Assembly: GCA_964478335.1 (NCBI GenBank)
Contig: CAYZIC010000085.1
Coordinates: 1-7,572 of the forward strand
Direction: 5' to 3'
Length of the DNA stretch: 7,572 bases
DNA from: CAYZIC01 sp964478335
GTDB lineage: Bacteria; Verrucomicrobiota; Kiritimatiellia; RFP12; DVOR01
Part shown: piece after piece, positions 1 to 4,985 of the stretch
How the letters are laid out: each line of letters starts with the position of its first letter
Position numbering within the stretch: position 1 is the first letter of the stretch
Made by a program: the position numbers and the translations under genes
The notes under the pieces: generated by a model
What the model saw: the letters and a program-made list of their open reading frames with translations, nothing else
Databases searched by the model: none
Told to the model about the DNA's origin: nothing

Positions 1-1357
1 TCAAGCTCGCACCGATCTCATCCTGCTGCACCACCTCAAGACCAAGACTCGTCAAGATCGACAAAATCTTCTCCGGAGCAATCTCAATACCAATGATGTC
101 ACAGACACGCTTGTACGTCAAAGAGACCGTGTGATCAAAGATCTTGTCAGACTTGCAATCGATCATACCCTGGCAAGCCGTTCCTCCACCCAGCGTTGTC
201 AACAACGCCGCAGCACGCGCACTCGCCTCAGCAGCCAATTCGCTATCCACACTACGCGCATACCGATACGACGCCTCAGACGCAATGCCCAGCTTCGTTG
301 CGGTAAATTTCACACTCGGCGCATCAAAGAGCGCCGACTCAATCAAGATCGACTCTGTGCCAGACTCGATCTCGCTATTCATCCCGCCCATCACACCAGC
401 GACCGCCACAGCCTTTTGACCATCAGCAATCACCAACATCGACTCATCAAGCGTACGCGCCACCTCATCCAACGTCGTGATCTGCTCACCAGCCGTCGCA
501 CGACGCACCACGATCTGGCGATCAGCCACACGCGTCAAGTCAAAAGCATGCAAAGGCTGCCCAAGCTCAAGCATCACATAGTTCGTCACGTCCACAGCCA
601 ATCCCAGCGAACGCATCCCGCACTGTTCCAAACGCCGCGCCATCCATTCAGGCGTTTGCGCAGCGGGATTCATCCCAGTCAAGACACGCGCCGTATAGCG
701 CGGGCAAAGGTCAGCAGCATCCACACGCACAGCCGCCATGTCAGACACCGCCACACGATTCTCAGCAAAAGTCACATCAGGCGCACGCAGCTCACGACCC
801 AAAAGCGCCGCCAGCTCACGCGCAATACCCCGCACCGACAAGCAGTCGGAGCGATTCCACGTCACTTCCAAATCATAGACCGTGTCCGCCTCCGGCATAA
901 ACGTCATCAGCGAAGCGCCCACCACAGCATCATCAGGCAATTCCCAGATACCCTCATGCGCGCCACCCAGCCCAAGCTCATCCTTAGAGCAGAGCATACC
1001 AAAAGACTCCACCCCACGTAGCTTAGACTTCTTGATCAAAAAGCCATCCTCACCCGGCATCACAGCACCAAGCTTAGCAAATGCAGTCTTCAAGCCCAAG
1101 CGCACATTCGGCGCGCCACAGACCACCTGCACCGCACTCTGCCCATCTGAAACCTGGCAAACATGCAAATGGTCAGAATTAGGATGCAGCTCACACGCCA
1201 CAACCTCACCCACCACAAACGCCTCATTAAGGATCGTCCCATCAGACTCAATCCCCTCGACCTCGACACCAGAAAACGTCAACAAGTCAGAGACATCCTG
1301 TACACTTTGATCCTTAAGGTCCACAAATTCATTCAACCAGCTTAACGGTACTTTCAT
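1..1357 (-). CDS. pheT: Phenylalanyl-tRNA synthetase beta subunit, N-terminal part (runs off the window)
   Basis: Beta subunit of the cytoplasmic alpha2-beta2 Phe-tRNA synthetase, which charges tRNA-Phe; the beta chain binds tRNA and edits mischarged Tyr-tRNA. My translation from the ATG at 1357 gives 452 codons without a stop, beginning MKVPLSWLNEFVDL, the classic PheT N-terminus. Residues about 40-150 form the EMAPII-like tRNA-binding fold (HPNSDHLHVCQV at 58-69, VVCGAPNV at 78-85). Residues about 210-390 are the B3/B4 editing domain, with DVTNYVMLELGQPLHAFD at 256-273 and AGVMGG at 320-325. The B5 domain begins near 405. Bacterial PheT is about 800 residues, so roughly 350 are missing, cut only by the window edge. 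The start is supported by AAGGA 8-9 bases upstream. Usual partner pheS is not directly upstream; that side is spacer. Third positions are G/T-rich. Where the family usually reads RFERGVD, this protein has RYARSVD (365-371). Identification is secure. Confidence 0.97.
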   Translation of the reverse strand, partial: MKVPLSWLNEFVDLKDQSVQDVSDLLTFSGVEVEGIESDGTILNEAFVVGEVVACELHPNSDHLHVCQVSDGQSAVQVVCGAPNVRLGLKTAFAKLGAVMPGEDGFLIKKSKLRGVESFGMLCSKDELGLGGAHEGIWELPDDAVVGASLMTFMPEADTVYDLEVTWNRSDCLSVRGIARELAALLGRELRAPDVTFAENRVAVSDMAAVRVDAADLCPRYTARVLTGMNPAAQTPEWMARRLEQCGMRSLGLAVDVTNYVMLELGQPLHAFDLTRVADRQIVVRRATAGEQITTLDEVARTLDESMLVIADGQKAVAVAGVMGGMNSEIESGTESILIESALFDAPSVKFTATKLGIASEASYRYARSVDSELAAEASARAAALLTTLGGGTACQGMIDCKSDKIFDHTVSLTYKRVCDIIGIEIAPEKILSILTSLGLEVVQQDEIGASL

Positions 1358-1405
1358 AGCACATTCCTTGCATTACTCAATAGAACTAGATAAAATAACC
1401 CCACC

Positions 1406-1434
1406 ACTGTACCACAACTTCCCCACAAAGGCAA
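1406..1434 (-). promoter_or_regulatory. Predicted sigma70-type promoter of pheT
   Basis: On the minus strand TTGCCT (1434-1429) is followed after exactly 17 bp by TACAGT (1411-1406). Transcription would begin near 1399 and leave a leader of about 42 nt before the pheT ATG at 1357. The same TTGC..-17-TA.AGT pattern precedes the fic and Cys-rich genes, which strengthens the call. No leader-peptide ORF with a Phe-codon run is visible, so there is no sign of attenuation. Confidence 0.55.
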
Positions 1435-1461
1435 ATCAAAAATCGCCCAATCCGCAAGAAA

Positions 1462-1478
1462 AGGAGGCTCCGCCTCCT
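1462..1478. repeat. Mini-hairpin, stem AGGAGGC, loop TCC
   Basis: Perfect 7-bp inverted repeat AGGAGGC / GCCTCCT around a three-base loop (TCC on plus, GGA on minus). The same stem recurs at 2579-2595, 2788-2804 and 4812-4828, where only the middle loop base changes. A weaker relative with a 4-bp stem, GGCC-TGC-GGCC, follows at 1484-1494. No T-run follows on either strand, so it is not a standard terminator, although it lies between two divergent promoters. Confidence 0.8.
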
Positions 1479-1550
1479 AGAACGGCCTGCGGCCTTTTAG
1501 TCCGCTCCGCTAGTAGGTCGCTCGCTCCGCTCACAGATTGCCCGGTGATG

Positions 1551-1600
1551 GGAGCGATAGGAGCGATAGGAGCGATAGGACTCTTCCGAGCACAACAGCG
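1551..1600 (+). repeat. 9-bp tandem repeat (x3) plus dispersed 23-bp block, copy 1
   Basis: GGAGCGATA occurs three times in tandem at 1551-1577 and runs directly into a 23-bp block at 1578-1600 that begins GGACTCTTCCG. The same arrangement, with two units GGAGCGATG followed by the identical 23-bp block, lies at 2870-2910. The combination is therefore a dispersed repeat rather than chance low complexity. Because nine bases are three codons the repeat stays open in several frames, but no start or ribosome-binding context supports translation. Confidence 0.8.
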
Positions 1601-1633
1601 CCCAGCTCGCTCGCCTAATTTACAACTTACCGC

Positions 1634-1662
1634 TTGCATTCCGCAATCGACTATGCTATAGT
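1634..1662 (+). promoter_or_regulatory. Predicted sigma70-type promoter of the fic gene
   Basis: TTGCAT (1634-1639) and TATAGT (1657-1662) are separated by exactly 17 bp. The -10 sits in the word GCTATAGT, which also occurs in the promoters at 4321-4349 (minus) and 5181-5210. Transcription would start near 1669, giving a leader of about 50 nt that contains the AGGAG ribosome-binding site at 1707-1711. Confidence 0.65.
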
Positions 1663-1720
1663 GACTACATTCCACATTCTAGCGAACCACCGCTTGATTT
1701 GATGAGAGGAGCCAGCAACC

Positions 1721-2452
1721 ATGACACAGACCCACACCACCCTGCTAGACCGACTACACCAAGAGATGACCGCCAAGATCACCGGAGGCATCTACCACAA
1801 GATACAAATCGAGCTCACCTACAACTCCAACCATATCGAGGGTAGCCGCCTCACCCAAGAACAGACCCGCTACATCTACGAGACCAATACCATCGGTGTC
1901 GCAGACCAAGCCCTCAACGTAGACGACATCATCGAGACATCCAATCACTTCCGTTGCGTAGATATCATCATCCACCAAGCCAAAGCCCCCCTCACCCCAG
2001 CCCTCATCAAGCAGCTCCACCACACCCTCAAATCAGCCACCGCAGACGCCCGCAAAGACTGGTTCGCACTCGGCGACTACAAACGCCTCCCCAACGAAGT
2101 CGGCGGCATCCAGACCACCCCCCCACAAGACGTCCCCCAAGCAATCGACCAGCTCCTCAGCCAGTACAACCAGACCACCCAAAAGACCCTCCACGAGATC
2201 ATCGCCTTTCACGTCGCCCTCGAGCGCATCCACCCCTTCCAAGACGGCAACGGCCGAGTAGGCCGCCTCATACTATTTAAAGAATGCCTACGCAATGGCA
2301 TCGTCCCCTTTATTATCACCGACGCCAACAAGTTTTACTACTACCGCGGGCTACAATACTGGGACCGCGAACAAGAGTACCTGATCGACACCTGCCTCGC
2401 CTCACAAGACCACTTCAAGACCTACCTCGACTACTTCCAGATCGCCTACTGA
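1721..2452 (+). CDS. Fic-domain protein (AMP-transferase family) with N-terminal inhibitory motif
   Basis: A 243-residue cytoplasmic protein. Fic enzymes typically transfer AMP from ATP to a target hydroxyl, and some also remove it. The catalytic motif HPFQDGNGRVGR at 171-182 fits the consensus HxFx(D/E)GNGRxxR with every key residue present, including His171 and both arginines. SNHIEG at 36-41 fits the inhibitory pattern (S/T)xxxE(G/N), with Glu40 as the expected glutamate that blocks productive ATP binding. Being N-terminal to the Fic core, it suggests a class II, self-inhibited enzyme. The ATG is preceded by AGGAG (1707-1711) with 9-base spacing and by a good promoter. There is no adjacent antitoxin gene, consistent with inhibition in cis. 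The length is shorter than many class II proteins and no C-terminal winged-helix domain is seen. Third positions are strongly C-biased, opposite to pheT. Target unknown; the family call is secure. Confidence 0.93.
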   Translation: MTQTHTTLLDRLHQEMTAKITGGIYHKIQIELTYNSNHIEGSRLTQEQTRYIYETNTIGVADQALNVDDIIETSNHFRCVDIIIHQAKAPLTPALIKQLHHTLKSATADARKDWFALGDYKRLPNEVGGIQTTPPQDVPQAIDQLLSQYNQTTQKTLHEIIAFHVALERIHPFQDGNGRVGRLILFKECLRNGIVPFIITDANKFYYYRGLQYWDREQEYLIDTCLASQDHFKTYLDYFQIAY

Positions 2453-2471
2453 GGAGGCTGCGCCGCTGGAA

Positions 2472-2486
2472 GGCACCTGCGGTGCC
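2472..2486. repeat. Mini-hairpin GGCACC-TGC-GGTGCC after fic
   Basis: Perfect 6-bp stem with loop TGC (GCA on minus), 19 bp past the fic stop codon. It is the nearest stable hairpin to the gene end but has no following T-run, so it may stabilise the 3' end or act with Rho rather than as an intrinsic terminator. Nearly the same core (TGCACC-TGC-GGTGCA) occurs at 4458-4472. Confidence 0.65.
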
Positions 2487-2498
2487 GCAACAGGCATC

Positions 2499-2617
2499 AA
2501 GCATTAAGAGGCTCAATAAGCAGGGTGTGGGATGCAATCCCTCCACTAGCACTAGGACTAGGACTATCAACTAGCACTAGGAGGCGTAGCCTCCTTTCCC
2601 GCCTCTAGCACCAAGCA
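2499..2617 (+). repeat. Long inverted repeat, left arm (two blocks)
   Basis: The outer block at 2499-2526 (28 bp) is a perfect reverse complement of 4946-4973. The inner block at 2543-2617 (75 bp) is the reverse complement of 4790-4858 (69 bp), differing by one extra 6-bp unit here and by a single base, which falls in the middle of a hairpin triloop. Both blocks keep the same outside-to-inside order in the two arms, so the arms form a 2.5-kb inverted pair around the 171-bp repeats, the Cys-rich gene and the MITE-like element. Confidence 0.85.
2529..2595 (-). repeat. Hairpin - CTAG hexamer linker - hairpin module
   Basis: Two perfect mini-palindromes, AGGAGGC-GTA-GCCTCCT (2579-2595) and GGGAT-GCA-ATCCC (2529-2541), are joined by a 37-bp linker of CTAG-containing hexamers. 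Read on the minus strand, the loops are TAC and TGC, and the linker follows the first hairpin starting AGTGCTAGTT. The same grammar appears on the plus strand at 2788-2837 and 4812-4927. Confidence 0.75.
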
Positions 2618-2667
2618 TTGAGCTGCGCGCGATGCGTGACCGCTCGGTCGCCTGCGGCTCGGTCGCT

Positions 2668-2684
2668 CAAGTACTACGTACTTG
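2668..2684. repeat. Mini-hairpin CAAGTAC-TAC-GTACTTG
   Basis: Perfect 7-bp stem with loop TAC (GTA on the minus strand). The stem sequence is unrelated to the AGGAGGC family, but the loop keeps the TNC/GNA rule. It is embedded in DNA dominated by GGTCGC, CTCGCT and GCTCGCAAGC words between 2632 and 2780. Confidence 0.75.
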
Positions 2685-2787
2685 TCTAAGCTCAATCTCG
2701 CCACTGCGCTCTTCGAGCTTGCTTACTCGTTTCACTTCGCGGGTCTGCTAGGCTCGCAAGCTCGCTGATGCTCGGTGATGGGAGCAG

Positions 2788-2837
2788 AGGAGGCTGCGCC
2801 TCCTAGTTCGAGTTCGAGTCTAAAGTTCGAGTGCTAG
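2788..2837 (+). repeat. AGGAGGC hairpin followed by TTCGAG hexamer linker
   Basis: AGGAGGC-TGC-GCCTCCT (2788-2804) is followed by a linker built from repeated TTCGAG words and ending TGCTAG. A second GC-rich hairpin, GGGGC-TGCC-GCCCC (2840-2853), comes next; its four-base loop is an exception to the triloop rule. The layout matches the modules at 4812-4927. Confidence 0.7.
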
Positions 2838-2869
2838 GAGGGGCTGCCGCCCCACACCCCGCTAATTGA

Positions 2870-2910
2870 GGAGCGATGGGAGCGATGGGACTCTTCCGAG
2901 CACAACAGCG
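2870..2910 (+). repeat. 9-bp tandem repeat (x2) plus dispersed 23-bp block, copy 2
   Basis: Two units of GGAGCGATG (2870-2887) lead into a 23-bp block (2888-2910) identical to 1578-1600. The sequences diverge immediately afterwards, so the block boundary is sharp. Here it abuts the hairpin GGCGGC-GCA-GCCGCC (2910-2924) and the first 171-bp direct repeat. Confidence 0.8.
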
Positions 2911-2917
2911 GCGGCGC

Positions 2918-3124
2918 AGCCGCCCCCTGCCACCGGAGAGCGCAGCGACCGAGGTGGCAGGCGTGGCGCAGCCACTGCTCCCGCCGCTAATCGCAGAGGC
3001 CGTCTGCTAATCCCCGTCGACCTGTGGCCGCAGGCCACCAAGGAGAGCCGAGCGCAGCGAGGCGAGTTCTGTGCTGAGTTTACTCAGTCGGGGGCATGGG
3101 GGCAGACGGCCCCCCATCACAGGC
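2918..3124 (+). repeat. 171-bp direct repeat, copy 1, with hairpin tail
   Basis: Bases 2918-3088 are identical to 3230-3400 (offset 312). The unit holds a 9-bp inverted repeat CCTGCCACC / GGTGGCAGG (2926-2934 with 2953-2961), then GTGGC-GCA-GCCAC (2963-2975), GTGGCC-GCA-GGCCAC (3024-3038) and CTGAG-TTTA-CTCAG (3074-3087). Beyond the perfect part similarity continues through ATGGGGG (3096-3102) pairing with CCCCCAT (3111-3117) and ends in CATCACAGGC. The dense stems suggest a folded nucleic acid rather than a protein. Confidence 0.85.
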
Positions 3125-3229
3125 CTAGAGTAACGACGGCCTGCCTAGGGGGCAGCGGGGAGCGGCGAGCGTCCCCGCGTCACCACCCCTGGCCCGATCC
3201 CCCACCCACGCCGCGCTACCCGCTCGCAA

Positions 3230-3451
3230 AGCCGCCCCCTGCCACCGGAGAGCGCAGCGACCGAGGTGGCAGGCGTGGCGCAGCCACTGCTCCCGCCGCT
3301 AATCGCAGAGGCCGTCTGCTAATCCCCGTCGACCTGTGGCCGCAGGCCACCAAGGAGAGCCGAGCGCAGCGAGGCGAGTTCTGTGCTGAGTTTACTCAGT
3401 AGGGGGTATGGGGGTGGGAGGCGCCCCTCGTCCTAGCCCCCCATCACAGGC
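3230..3451 (+). repeat. 171-bp direct repeat, copy 2, with hairpin tail
   Basis: The perfect copy covers 3230-3400 and repeats all stems of copy 1 at +312. The following hairpin is kept (ATGGGGG at 3408-3414, CCCCCAT at 3438-3444) although the bases inside it have changed, then CATCACAGGC follows as in copy 1. Its right edge is 10 bp from the stop codon of the minus-strand Cys-rich gene, so that gene's transcript would run straight into these structures. Confidence 0.85.
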
Positions 3452-3460
3452 TGCGCCGCG

Positions 3461-4288
3461 CTACACCTTGCCACGGCGATCCGCAGCACGCAGCTCATGG
3501 ATCGCATCCATCGTCGACTTACGCGCAGAGCGATAGCGATCCTTAGCCTTGATACGCTCCAAGTCACGCAAGATCGACGACTTAGACCGTCTAGGCATGA
3601 GCTTCTCCACAGGGATATGCCGACCATTAGGCAACCGATCAAAGGCATAAGCCGTGACGAGAGTCGCCTCATACTCAGACAACCCCTCAAAGCGCGCCAA
3701 CAGCTGTTGGCGCGCATCACGCAAAGAATCGATACTTTGATTATCGAGCGCAGGAGCCTCAGTTGGGAGGTTATTCTCGCAAGGATGGTTATTGCGATGG
3801 CAAGCGACAGGCAAGCCGACACAGTGCGCAGAGATCCCCGTAGCACGAGCCAATTCATTGACCTGAGCGCTATCGCCCAAGACCCACACACAAGCCACAG
3901 CCACCCGAAGCCCCCGAATCGCAGCGATGATCCCCCGCATCGCCCCATCATCCTGCACGACGACGAAGAGGATTTCGCGGCGTTGATCAATGCGACAGTA
4001 AGGACAGATCTGCCCCAGAAACCAGACCCCCGGAGCGATTGCCCGCGGATGCAGAGGCGCATCGCTCGATCCAAAAGGAAAGCCCCCCCGCAGCGCACAG
4101 CGCAGCAACTCCTGCGCCGGGAAATCTGGCGCAGAGGTTTCCTCGATAGGAAACCAATTATTGGCGCAAGCCACCCCACAAGGAGGCAGCGCATACTGAT
4201 ACGCCACGCCATCATTGCCCAGGCGCGTTTGATTCAGCTGAGGTACGTGGCGACAGCCACAGATTTGACAAAAATACGATTGAGCCAT
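3461..4288 (-). CDS. Cysteine-rich, zinc-ribbon-like protein of unknown function
   Basis: I do not recognise this 275-residue protein. It opens MAQSYFCQICGCRH, with a CxxCxC cluster at 7-12, then CGVAC at 37-41, CPYC at 95-98 and further Cys/His at 156-170 (HC, CHRNNHPC). Paired CxxC-type motifs suggest one or two zinc ribbons in the first 100 residues. A hydrophobic stretch at about 105-137 probably forms a buried core; no signal peptide is seen. The last 45 residues are rich in Arg and Lys (MPRRSKSSILRDLERIKAKD at 231-250) and could bind nucleic acid or fold as a helical tail. The start is supported by GGGAGGG about 10 bases upstream and by a good promoter at 4321-4349. The overlapping minus frame at 3433-4215 is Trp/Arg/Ser-rich and lacks such support. 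G/T-rich third positions match pheT, so it is probably resident rather than newly acquired. It sits between inverted repeat arms. Confidence 0.8.
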   Translation of the reverse strand: MAQSYFCQICGCRHVPQLNQTRLGNDGVAYQYALPPCGVACANNWFPIEETSAPDFPAQELLRCALRGGFPFGSSDAPLHPRAIAPGVWFLGQICPYCRIDQRREILFVVVQDDGAMRGIIAAIRGLRVAVACVWVLGDSAQVNELARATGISAHCVGLPVACHRNNHPCENNLPTEAPALDNQSIDSLRDARQQLLARFEGLSEYEATLVTAYAFDRLPNGRHIPVEKLMPRRSKSSILRDLERIKAKDRYRSARKSTMDAIHELRAADRRGKV

Positions 4289-4320
4289 AAAGAGCAGCCC
4301 TCCCTAATGAAGTGATCCCC

Positions 4321-4349
4321 ACTATAGCAAATCCCATCAAGATGAGCAA
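4321..4349 (-). promoter_or_regulatory. Predicted sigma70-type promoter of the Cys-rich gene
   Basis: On the minus strand TTGCTC (4349-4344) and TATAGT (4326-4321) are 17 bp apart, again with the extended word GCTATAGT. Transcription would begin near 4314, about 25 nt before the ATG at 4288, leaving just room for the GGGAGGG ribosome-binding site. Confidence 0.65.
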
Positions 4350-4457
4350 CCCCAAAAGCCCCGATCCACCTGCTTATTTTAGGGTCGCTACGCTCGCCCG
4401 CACAAGCATCAGGCATTAAGCTGCGCTAGGCCTGATTGCGGCTGGCTGCCGTGAGGA

Positions 4458-4472
4458 TGCACCTGCGGTGCA
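4458..4472. repeat. Mini-hairpin TGCACC-TGC-GGTGCA
   Basis: Perfect 6-bp stem with loop TGC (GCA on minus). Upstream, 4405-4425 (AGCATCAGGCATTAAGCTGCGC-like) resembles pieces near 2494-2508 and 2612-2628, so a degraded relative of the long repeat lies here. It borders the left end of the MITE-like element. Confidence 0.65.
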
Positions 4473-4484
4473 GGACTGCGAGTT

Positions 4485-4757
4485 TTTTTAACCACAAAAG
4501 ACCACAAAAAGACACAAAGGAGGGTGCGCCATGAGTGCTCGTCCCTCGCTCCTATGGCGCATCCTCATTGGGTTTTTGGATGAGGATGGGATTACATCCC
4601 ATACCCTGCTAGCGGCCTACGGCCTTAGTGGCTCATTGCAGCGGCAGCCCTATCTCTATCCCTAAAGATAAATTGGGATCGCTTTGACTAAAGGAGCTTG
4701 CGAGTTTTACCTAAGCGATCCCTTTTTGTGTCTTTTGTGGCCCTTTGTGGTTAAAAA
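4485..4757. mobile_element. MITE-like element of about 270 bp with imperfect terminal inverted repeats
   Basis: The left end (4485-4520, starting TTTTTAACCACAAA) is matched by the reverse complement of the right end (4721-4757) with only small indels and few mismatches over about 36 bp. Inside are further perfect inverted repeats: TGCGCCAT / ATGGCGCA (4525-4532 with 4554-4561), ATCCTCAT / ATGAGGAT (4561-4568 with 4580-4587), ATGGGAT-TAC-ATCCCAT (4586-4602), and GGGATCGCTT / AAGCGATCCC (4675-4684 with 4713-4722), the last touching the right terminus. No transposase frame is present, so any movement would need enzymes in trans. No clear target-site duplication is visible. ACCACAAAG-type ends are, from memory, common in bacterial intergenic repeats. 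It could instead be a structured RNA. Confidence 0.6.
4586..4602. repeat. Mini-hairpin ATGGGAT-TAC-ATCCCAT inside the MITE-like element
   Basis: Perfect 7-bp stem, loop TAC (GTA on minus), closed by a T-A pair instead of C-G. It shares its left strand with the ATCCTCAT/ATGAGGAT pairing, so the two structures overlap by two bases and may be alternatives. A smaller GGCC-TAC-GGCC follows at 4614-4624. Confidence 0.65.
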
Positions 4758-4789
4758 CCCAGCGTCCTGCTCGCATCGCGAGCCCTCTC

Positions 4790-4973
4790 TGCTTGGTGCT
4801 AGAGGCGGGAAAGGAGGCTGCGCCTCCTAGTGCTAGTTGATAGTCCTAGTGCTAGTGGTGGGCGAGATGACTGCGTCATCTAGTTCGAGGCTTGAGTGCT
4901 AGTGCTAGTGATGAGGCCTTGCCTCATGCTCCGCTTATTTACCCAACCCTGCTTATTGAGCCTCTTAATGCTT
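4790..4973 (-). repeat. Long inverted repeat, right arm (two blocks)
   Basis: The inner block 4790-4858 and outer block 4946-4973 are reverse complements of 2543-2617 and 2499-2526. Between them lie 87 bp (4859-4945) with two extra hairpins, where the left arm has only 16 bp (2527-2542). The arms are thus modular, with constant blocks and exchangeable middle parts. Confidence 0.85.
4812..4927 (+). repeat. Array of three mini-hairpins joined by CTAG-rich linkers
   Basis: AGGAGGC-TGC-GCCTCCT (4812-4828), AGATGAC-TGC-GTCATCT (4865-4881) and ATGAGGC-CTT-GCCTCAT (4911-4927) are spaced 53 and 46 bp apart. Each linker opens AGT and is filled with CTAG-type hexamers (GCTAGT, TTCGAG, CCTAGT). All stems are perfect 7-mers with unrelated sequences. 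The last loop, CTT, breaks the TNC rule. Confidence 0.75.
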
Positions 4974-4985
4974 GGTCCTAATGCG

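Larger units (their letters stand above)
1358..1720. other. Divergent spacer between pheT and fic
   Basis: This 363-bp spacer separates two divergently transcribed genes. It holds the pheT promoter, two GNA/TNC-loop mini-hairpins (1462-1478 and 1484-1494), a stretch rich in GCTCGCTCCGCT-like words (about 1500-1532), a 9-bp tandem repeat (1551-1577), a 23-bp block repeated at 2888-2910, and the fic promoter at 1634-1662. The short reading frames crossing it on both strands consist of repeat translations such as IAPIAPIAP and look non-coding. Confidence 0.7.
2453..3460. other. Non-coding palindrome and repeat mosaic downstream of fic
   Basis: This stretch of about 1 kb has no credible gene. 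From left to right it holds a hairpin GGCACC-TGC-GGTGCC (2472-2486), a 28-bp arm of an inverted repeat (2499-2526), a mini-hairpin with CTAG-rich linker (2529-2595), CTCGCT-rich DNA with a 7-bp hairpin CAAGTAC-TAC-GTACTTG (2668-2684), another hairpin with TTCGAG linker (2788-2837), the dispersed block (2870-2910), and two copies of a 171-bp direct repeat (2918-3088 and 3230-3400). A long plus frame (2866-3402) crosses the direct repeats but starts at TTG without a ribosome-binding site and reads as low-complexity peptide. Confidence 0.75.

Noticed and set aside
131..1021. A 296-codon plus-strand frame opposite pheT.
   Set aside because: Arg/His/Thr-rich translation typical of an antisense shadow; pheT on the other strand has unmistakable family motifs.
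2804..2836. GTTCGAGTC words resembling a tRNA T-arm.
   Set aside because: No acceptor stem, anticodon arm or CCA end can be paired around them; they are the hexamer linker of a repeat module.
2866..3402. A 178-codon plus-strand frame containing two copies of a peptide repeat.
   Set aside because: It starts at TTG with no ribosome-binding site, consists of Arg/Ala/Pro-rich low-complexity peptide, and is explained by a GC-rich 171-bp DNA duplication whose 312-bp offset happens to be a multiple of three.
3433..4215. An alternative 260-codon minus frame overlapping the Cys-rich gene.
   Set aside because: Composition is Trp/Arg/Ser/Leu-rich shadow-like, and it lacks a ribosome-binding site; the 275-residue frame has a promoter, a ribosome-binding site and ordered Cys motifs.
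4234..4416. A 60-codon minus-strand frame upstream of the Cys-rich gene.
   Set aside because: It overlaps the start of that gene in another frame and covers its promoter; no ribosome-binding site or recognisable protein features.
4812..4927. Regularly spaced palindromes suggesting a CRISPR array.
   Set aside because: Stems differ from unit to unit, spacing is uneven (53 and 46 bp), the linkers are themselves repetitive, and no cas gene is present.
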